From assembly GCA_015493615.1 (NCBI GenBank), contig WGCV01000048.1, positions 22,079 through 86,078 of the forward strand: a DNA stretch of 64,000 bases. The letters run 5' to 3'. Positions 58,330 through 64,000 of this stretch are shown here, one piece after another. Positions within the stretch are counted from its first letter, which is position 1. Each line of letters starts with the position of its first letter. Origin of the DNA: Melioribacteraceae bacterium (GTDB lineage Bacteria > Bacteroidota > Ignavibacteria > Ignavibacteriales > Melioribacteraceae). Both the position numbers and the translations under genes were made by a program. Below the pieces are notes generated by a model. It ran no database searches. It worked only from the letters and a program-made list of their open reading frames with translations, and was not told where the DNA came from.

Positions 58330-60489
58330 ATGATAAAAAAACTTAAGTTCCCAAAAACAATTCGAACCAGACTTTTACTAATGTTTATGATATTCGGATT
58401 GTTCCCGATAATTATCGGAGGTGTGTTTCTTTATCTGACAATGGAGAAATATTTAACCGCGAGAACTTACGAAGAGCTTTCTACTTACCGCGAAAACAAA
58501 GCCAAACAGCTGGAGCTTTTTTTTAAGGATAGAATAAGAGAAGTAAACTTTGTCGCCAACTCGGAGGACGCCAAAAACGAACTGGGGAAAAGTTCTCCTT
58601 TCTACAAATTCGTTTATGCAAAATCTTCCGAATATCCGAGCGGTAACTTCTTGAAGGATTTATCCTTTCTTGCGGCTACAAATTACTACGGGGATTTCTC
58701 AATCTCGGACGGACAGACCGTTGTTTTCGGTGATTTGAAAAATTGCGAGAATCTGGAAATTAAAAGATTGCTCGGCTCAAGGTACGAAAGTCTCTGGATT
58801 AGAACTTCCATTTGGAAAAAAACCGTTATGCAGGATTTTAAAATTGAGGGCAAGAAGAACAAAATTTATATTTCCTCTCCCATTATGAAAAAAGGGAAAG
58901 TAATCGGGATGCTTACTTTGGGAATCGCCGCCGAAAAAATAGAGGAACTTCTTCTTGGCGGTAATCGTCAAGCGTTCGGGCAAACCGGCGATGTTTTTCT
59001 TGTAGGGCGGGATTATCTTTTAAGAACCAAATCGATTTTTTCCGAAAAGAGTTTGTTGAAAGAAAGATTTGAACCGCAAGTTGTAATGAAAGTCTTTTCC
59101 GCTTCGCATCTGAATTTTTCGGCGCGCAACATGAAAAATCAGCCCGTTTTTGTCTCTGCGGAGCGTCTGGACATTCCCTTCTTGAATTGGGCGTTATTTA
59201 TAGCCATTAATCGTTCGGAAGCCCTTAAATCGCTTGCAGACATCCGTTACAGTTTTCTGCTGATAATATTTTTATCCGCCATCGGCATATATTTTTTCGC
59301 TTTGATTATGTCTCAGAAAATTGCCCGTCCGATAGGCAAACTGAAAGAAGCGGCAAGTGAAATGGAGGAAGGGGAATTGGAGATTCAGCTCGAAGAAGAA
59401 ACCAACGACGAAATCGGCTCGCTAACAAGGGCGTTCAATAAAATGGCAAAATCTTTAAGGGAAAGAACCGTAGAATTGAAGGAAAGGGAAGAGCGGCTTT
59501 TTCATTTTTATTCGGCGACGAGCGACGGAATTATTCTTTATGAAAATGACGCTCCCGTACTTGTGAACAGAGCTTTGGCGCGGCTTACCGGTTTCACAAA
59601 GGAAAAATTGCTCGAGATGAAAATTATGGAGATTCTTTCGGGACATAAAACAAAGTTCTCCCAAACGGGCGATACGATTACCTACGAAACTCTTTTAAGG
59701 AAAAGCGACGGCAAGCTCTTTCCCGCGGAAATTCAGGAGCGGAAAGTGGAATATCGCGGCAAACTAATTGACGCCTGCGTAATTCGCGATATTACCAAAC
59801 GAAGGGAAGTTGAAAAGGAACTGGAAGCAATCAAAAAAAAGCATCTGACTTCAATCTATGATGAAATTGAAAAAGAAAGGCAGCGGCTTGCCCGAGAACT
59901 ACACGACGGGCTGGGACAATCCCTTGTCGGGATTCAGATGGAAATTCAGCAAGCCCTTGAGGCGGAAGGGAAAGAGGAGCTTAATAAATTAATTGAAAGC
60001 GTTATTACAAAATTAGATAACTCAATAGAAGAAATCCGTTCCATTTCCAACGGACTTCGTCCGGCGGTTTTAAGTGAATTCGGATTGTCGAACGCAATCA
60101 AAAAATTATGCCTTGATTTAAGCGAAAATACCGGAATTGATTTTGTTTATGAAGGAAAAATTTTGAAGAATCCTCCCGATTTGAGATCGACAGGTTATCT
60201 CTACCGGATAACGCAGGAAGCCGTGAATAATATTGTGAAATACTCGCGCGCAAAAAACGCATTTGTTTCTCTCATGGAGACCGAATCTCAGATTATTCTA
60301 ACAATCAAAGATGATGGAATCGGTTTTAATCCGCAAAAGGTTAAATATGGAAACGGAATCAGAAATATGTTTGAAAGAGTTAAGATAATCCGGGGAAAAA
60401 TTGTAATAAATGCGGTGGAAGATAAAGGCGTTGAAATAGTTGTTTCGATTGAGAAAGGGGGAAAAACGGATGAACAGATGAGAGGATGA
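58330..60489 (+). CDS. Sensor histidine kinase (HAMP-PAS-HisKA_3-HATPase)
   Basis: 719 aa, NarL-type sensor. TM1 at about 13-36, an extracytoplasmic sensor region about 40-305 of Cache-like layout (FKDRIREVNFVANSED...GMLTLGIAAEKIEELL), TM2 at about 306-327. A HAMP domain follows at 328-380 (IARPIGKLKEAASEME...EIGSLTRAFNKMAKSL), then a PAS domain at about 385-490. The HisKA_3 dimerisation domain has H525 in LARELHDGLGQSL, and the ATPase domain has QEAVNNIVKYSRAKNA and DDGIGF. The LuxR-type regulator 335 nt downstream is the likely partner; between them lie a REP-like pair and MITE copy 4. Signal unknown. Confidence 0.93.
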   Translation: MIKKLKFPKTIRTRLLLMFMIFGLFPIIIGGVFLYLTMEKYLTARTYEELSTYRENKAKQLELFFKDRIREVNFVANSEDAKNELGKSSPFYKFVYAKSSEYPSGNFLKDLSFLAATNYYGDFSISDGQTVVFGDLKNCENLEIKRLLGSRYESLWIRTSIWKKTVMQDFKIEGKKNKIYISSPIMKKGKVIGMLTLGIAAEKIEELLLGGNRQAFGQTGDVFLVGRDYLLRTKSIFSEKSLLKERFEPQVVMKVFSASHLNFSARNMKNQPVFVSAERLDIPFLNWALFIAINRSEALKSLADIRYSFLLIIFLSAIGIYFFALIMSQKIARPIGKLKEAASEMEEGELEIQLEEETNDEIGSLTRAFNKMAKSLRERTVELKEREERLFHFYSATSDGIILYENDAPVLVNRALARLTGFTKEKLLEMKIMEILSGHKTKFSQTGDTITYETLLRKSDGKLFPAEIQERKVEYRGKLIDACVIRDITKRREVEKELEAIKKKHLTSIYDEIEKERQRLARELHDGLGQSLVGIQMEIQQALEAEGKEELNKLIESVITKLDNSIEEIRSISNGLRPAVLSEFGLSNAIKKLCLDLSENTGIDFVYEGKILKNPPDLRSTGYLYRITQEAVNNIVKYSRAKNAFVSLMETESQIILTIKDDGIGFNPQKVKYGNGIRNMFERVKIIRGKIVINAVEDKGVEIVVSIEKGGKTDEQMRG

Positions 60490-60534
60490 ATGGAAGAAGG
60501 GGCGTTAACTTAAGAGAAAAATAATTTTTATTAA

Positions 60535-60594
60535 CCCACTGATTTATCAGTTGGCAAAAAGGAAGCCGTAATTGCTGTAACCGGTTCACCGGTT
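60535..60594 (+). repeat. REP-like palindrome pair
   Basis: Palindrome CCCACTGATTTATCAGTTGG (60535-60554, one G-T) is followed 24 nt later by AACCGG-TTCA-CCGGTT (60579-60594). Order and spacing match the second and third palindromes in the insertion at 45.6 kb, so this is a diverged relative lacking the first palindrome. Confidence 0.55.
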
Positions 60595-60607
60595 TTTAGT
60601 GCCAAAG

Positions 60608-60744
60608 AATTAGAGATCTTTGCAAGGTTTAAGTCGTCCGAAATATCTCTAAACTCGGAATAATTACTGGTTTTGAGATTCTTCTCCCGCCAGAGGCGGG
60701 ATCAGAATGACATATAAATTAGGTTTTGCAAAGCCTTCTAATAG
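60608..60744 (-). repeat. MITE-like repeat, copy 4 (inverted)
   Basis: Minus-strand copy: reads AATTAGAGATCTTTGCA at the left and TTTTGCAAAGCCTTCTAATAG at the right on the plus strand, with CGTCCGAAATATCTCTAAA, GGTTTTGAGATTCTTC, CCCGCCAGAGGCGGG and TCAGAATGACAT between. Shorter than copy 3 because the second hairpin block is missing. Confidence 0.85.
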
Positions 60745-60823
60745 TAGAAAAATAAGATAAAAAGATTATTTCTTTTTTATTAATCATTATATTTAAAAAT
60801 GAAATTTTATTTAATTCAGTAGA

Positions 60824-61483
60824 TTGAAAAAAGAAAAACAAATAAAATTATTTCTTGTTGATGATCACGACATTGTGCGCGACGGTTTGAAATCTCTGCT
60901 CGGCGGCGAAAATGAAATTTTAATTTTGGGCGAAGCGTCGAGCGGCGGCGAGTTTTTTAAATTTCTCACAAAGGAAATCCCCGACGTTGTACTTCTCGAC
61001 ATTTCTCTTCCCGATATGTCCGGCATTGAAATAGCAAAAAAAATTAACGAAACAAATCCTGAGCTTGGAATCTTGATTTTGTCGATGTTTACCGACGAAG
61101 ATTTTGTAATTAACGCCATTAAAGCCGGCGCAAGAGGCTATTTACCTAAAAATTCTAAGAAAGATGAATTGATTAAAGCGATTAAAACCGTTTACGAAGG
61201 AGGGGAATATTATCCCGCGGAAATAAGCCGAATAATAGCTCGCAGTTACATCAATCGCGTAAAGAACGATTCCGCAGGACTAATGGAACTTTTGACCGAA
61301 AGGGAAAAGGAAGTAATGCTTTTTGTAGTGGAAGGATTAACGAACAGCGAGATCGCCGACAAGCTAATTATCAGCGTGCGAACAGTTGAAACGCACAAAA
61401 CAAGAATATTGCAGAAACTGCAGCTGAAATCGACGGTGGAGTTGGTAAAATTCGCAATAAAAAACAAGATAATTGAAGTTTAA
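60824..61483 (+). CDS. NarL/LuxR-type response regulator
   Basis: 219 aa, starting at TTG 60824. Receiver domain at about 1-125 with the acidic pair D13/D14, phosphoacceptor D59 in VVLLDISLPDMSG and K-containing LPKNSKKDEL. LuxR-type helix-turn-helix at about 150-215: LTEREKEVMLFVVEGLTNSEIADKL and SVRTVETHKTRILQKL. Probably receives phosphate from the upstream kinase with H525. No Shine-Dalgarno site is obvious. A near -7 match (TATATTTA, 60788-60795) lacks a good upstream box. Confidence 0.93.
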   Translation: MKKEKQIKLFLVDDHDIVRDGLKSLLGGENEILILGEASSGGEFFKFLTKEIPDVVLLDISLPDMSGIEIAKKINETNPELGILILSMFTDEDFVINAIKAGARGYLPKNSKKDELIKAIKTVYEGGEYYPAEISRIIARSYINRVKNDSAGLMELLTEREKEVMLFVVEGLTNSEIADKLIISVRTVETHKTRILQKLQLKSTVELVKFAIKNKIIEV

Positions 61484-61552
61484 ATGCTTTATTTATTGAA
61501 TATAAAATTGAGATTATTTAAATTTACAAATTCATATAATTTATCAAGGTGA

Positions 61553-62967
<1,415 letters not shown>

Positions 62968-62968
<1 letters not shown>

Positions 62969-63385
62969 TGGATAATAAAAAATTACACCTTGAAATAGTA
63001 ACGCCTTCTCGTCCTATTTTGGACGAGGAGGTCGTTAGTGTCTCTGTTCCGGGAGAATTGGGCGGTTTTCAGGTTCTTTATAATCACGCTCCTATTTTAA
63101 GCACATTGAGTATCGGCGTGATGAAGATTCAATTTACGGACGGCAGCGCAAAGCGTTATGCCGTTAGCGGCGGAACAATAGACGTTCAACATAACCATGT
63201 GGTTGTTCTTGCCGAATCCGCCGAAAGCGAAGATGAAATTGACGTTGACAGAGCAAAAGCCGCTTTGGAACGGGGCTAAAAAACGTCTTGAAGAGAAAAA
63301 TAAAGAAAACGTTGACGCCATGCGGGCGCATGCCGCGTTATCGAGAGCGCTCAACAGATTAAAACTTAAAGGCGTTCGGATTTAA
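62968..63385 (+). CDS. atpC: F1 ATP synthase subunit epsilon, broken by a one-base frameshift
   Basis: The first frame (62968-63279, 103 aa) encodes the epsilon beta-sandwich (KLHLEIVTPSRPILDEEVVSVSVPGELGGFQVLYNHAP) and DVDRAKAALER, then reads one Gly and stops. Skipping one G in the GGGG run at 63272-63275 continues without a break as AKKRLEEKNKENVDAMRAHA and on to LKLKGVRI, stop 63383-63385, which is the expected C-terminal helical hairpin. The intact product would be about 138 aa, the usual length. A homopolymer error in the assembly is the most likely cause; a real truncation or recoding is possible. The terminator follows 33 nt later. Confidence 0.88.
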
Positions 63386-63418
63386 CCCCCTTTTTTCATT
63401 CTTCCCCCTATTAATTTA

Positions 63419-63447
63419 AACCCCGGTTTCGTTACGGTTCCGGGGTT
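63419..63447 (+). terminator. Terminator of atpD-atpC
   Basis: AACCCCGG (63419-63426) and CCGGGGTT (63440-63447) form an 8-bp stem with a 13-nt loop, followed by ATTTTG. Placed 33 nt after the restored atpC stop. Confidence 0.75.
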
Positions 63448-63493
63448 ATTTTGTATGCGGCGGAAAGATTTTAAGAGGTTAAAGGCAATGAAT

Positions 63494-63535
63494 AATTTAG
63501 CATTATGTTTGTTTTTTCGCAGATTGCAAGCAATC
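63494..63535 (+). repeat. 42-bp direct repeat, first copy
   Basis: AATTTAGCATTATG, TTTG, then TTTTTTCGCAGATTGCAAGC and AATC. Recurs at the very end of the window (63960-64000) with one small difference (CTG for TTTG). Contains the short palindrome GATTGC-AA-GCAATC. Confidence 0.8.
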
Positions 63536-63614
63536 TACGCTAGAAAAAAGTTTTGTTATTCGAGTTTTTAGAGCGGAAAAATTTCTCTGATGACAATACT
63601 GGGTTGAATTAAAA

Positions 63615-63762
63615 GAAACCATTGCATAACCTAAAATTGTCATATTGAGTCCGCCAATCCGCCAAGGCGGAGGAGTGGAAGCCGTCCGAAATATCTCTAA
63701 TCCTGTATTATTACTGGTTTTGAGATTCTTCTCCCGCCAAGGCGGGAGAAGAATGACAAATA
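63615..63762 (-). repeat. MITE-like repeat, copy 5 (inverted)
   Basis: Minus-strand copy: CATTGCATAACC at the left, GTCATATTGAGTCCGCC, a CCGCCAAGGCGG palindrome, GCCGTCCGAAATATCTCTAA, GGTTTTGAGATTCTTC, CCCGCCAAGGCGGG and AGAATGACAAATAA at the right. It sits inside the repeat field 63494-64000, probably inserted into an older element. Confidence 0.8.
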
Positions 63763-63954
63763 AACCCAAAATTGTCATTAGACAAAAAAGTTCTAATGAC
63801 TGCCATTAGGAAAAAGATGGCTTAAGTTATTAAAGAACAACAGGTTAACTAACTACCAAGCTGTTAATTTTAGACAAAAAAACATGTAAGAAAATCTTAC
63901 TCGTTCTATTTGTAGCGCAGATTGATTAGTGAGCTTGCGAACGGTCAATCTGTG
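63763..63954 (+). repeat. Long dispersed repeat, uninterrupted copy
   Basis: Reverse-complement partner of 45454-45830 without the REP-like insertion. Blocks in order: AACCCAAAATTGTCATTAG, TTCTAATGACTGCCATTAGG, TTAAGTTATTAAAGAACAAC, GTTAACTAAC, TTAGACAAAAAA, AAAATCTTACTCGTTC, ATTTGTAGCGCAG and GATTAGTGAGCTTGCG. No reading frame of note. Confidence 0.75.
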
Positions 63955-63959
63955 GCTGC

Positions 63960-64000
63960 AATTTAGCATTATGCTGTTTTTTCGCAGATTGCAAGCAATC
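63960..64000 (+). repeat. 42-bp direct repeat, second copy (runs to window edge)
   Basis: Same sequence as 63494-63535 apart from CTG in place of TTTG. The two copies are 466 bp apart, so the repeat field may continue as further units beyond the window. Confidence 0.8.

Noticed and set aside
63503..63778. Minus-strand open frame of 91 codons near the right end
   Set aside because: It lies fully within repeats, including MITE copy 5.

Overview
The window reads as an AT-rich, gene-dense chromosomal segment from a member of the Bacteroidota/Chlorobi/Ignavibacteria (FCB) assemblage, most likely an Ignavibacteria-type bacterium. The evidence is: two secreted proteins ending in a type IX secretion (T9SS) C-terminal sorting domain with the YPNPFNP-type motif; a GldL-like motor protein; a GWxTD-domain protein; promoters of the Bacteroidota form TTTG-N20-TAnnTTTG; frequent TTG/GTG starts with weak Shine-Dalgarno sites; and atpD-atpC standing apart from other ATP synthase genes. 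The taxonomic call is inference; no rRNA gene is present.

Layout. 1-7.1 kb: end of a polyprenyl diphosphate synthase, a MORN-repeat protein, prmC-dtd, comEC-murB and an MFS transporter. 7.6-12.5 kb: a tight rho-GWxTD-pdxA-methyltransferase-ftsE run, convergent with a tRNA-Arg(ACG)-tadA-adk run on the other strand (12.5-13.8 kb). 13.9-15.5 kb: a DUF2254-like membrane protein. 15.5-38.5 kb: the accessory highlight, a T9SS-like surface locus: gldL-like gene, a short GldM-like membrane protein, a secreted partner, two tandem copies of a pair of putative outer-membrane proteins (A-B-A'-B'), a 13.9-kb gene for a 4646-residue surface protein with about 44 tandem beta-sandwich repeats, a dockerin-like module and a T9SS tail, and a lipoprotein with a cohesin-like domain. 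38.6-45.3 kb: the translation operon rimP-nusA-infB-rbfA-truB-ribF behind a good promoter and a hairpin. 45.3-45.9 kb: a nest of repeats. 45.9-51.2 kb: an M1-peptidase-like protein without its zinc motif, a membrane protein, def-fmt and a cysteine synthase/CBS-family gene. 51.4-55.8 kb: lipA, then on the minus strand SRPBCC, DUF190, crcB, and tRNA-Leu(UAG)-tig-clpP. 55.8-64 kb: repeat-rich spacers around a T9SS-exported endonuclease I, a histidine kinase/LuxR-type regulator pair, and atpD-atpC, where atpC carries a one-base frameshift; the window ends in repeats.

How the genes may work together. The 15.5-38.5 kb locus looks like a dedicated export and display module: GldL would be the inner-membrane proton-driven motor component, the short GldM-like protein and its secreted neighbour the periplasm-spanning part, the A/B proteins outer-membrane or periplasmic partners, the giant protein the cargo, and the cohesin-like lipoprotein a possible anchor for the dockerin-like module. 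The motor and sorting-domain calls rest on visible sequence features; the module as a functional unit is inference.

The non-coding spacers carry at least four families of dispersed repeats, including a MITE-like element of about 140-195 bp in five copies, and a REP-like palindrome cluster inserted into another repeat with a 7-bp direct repeat at each end.
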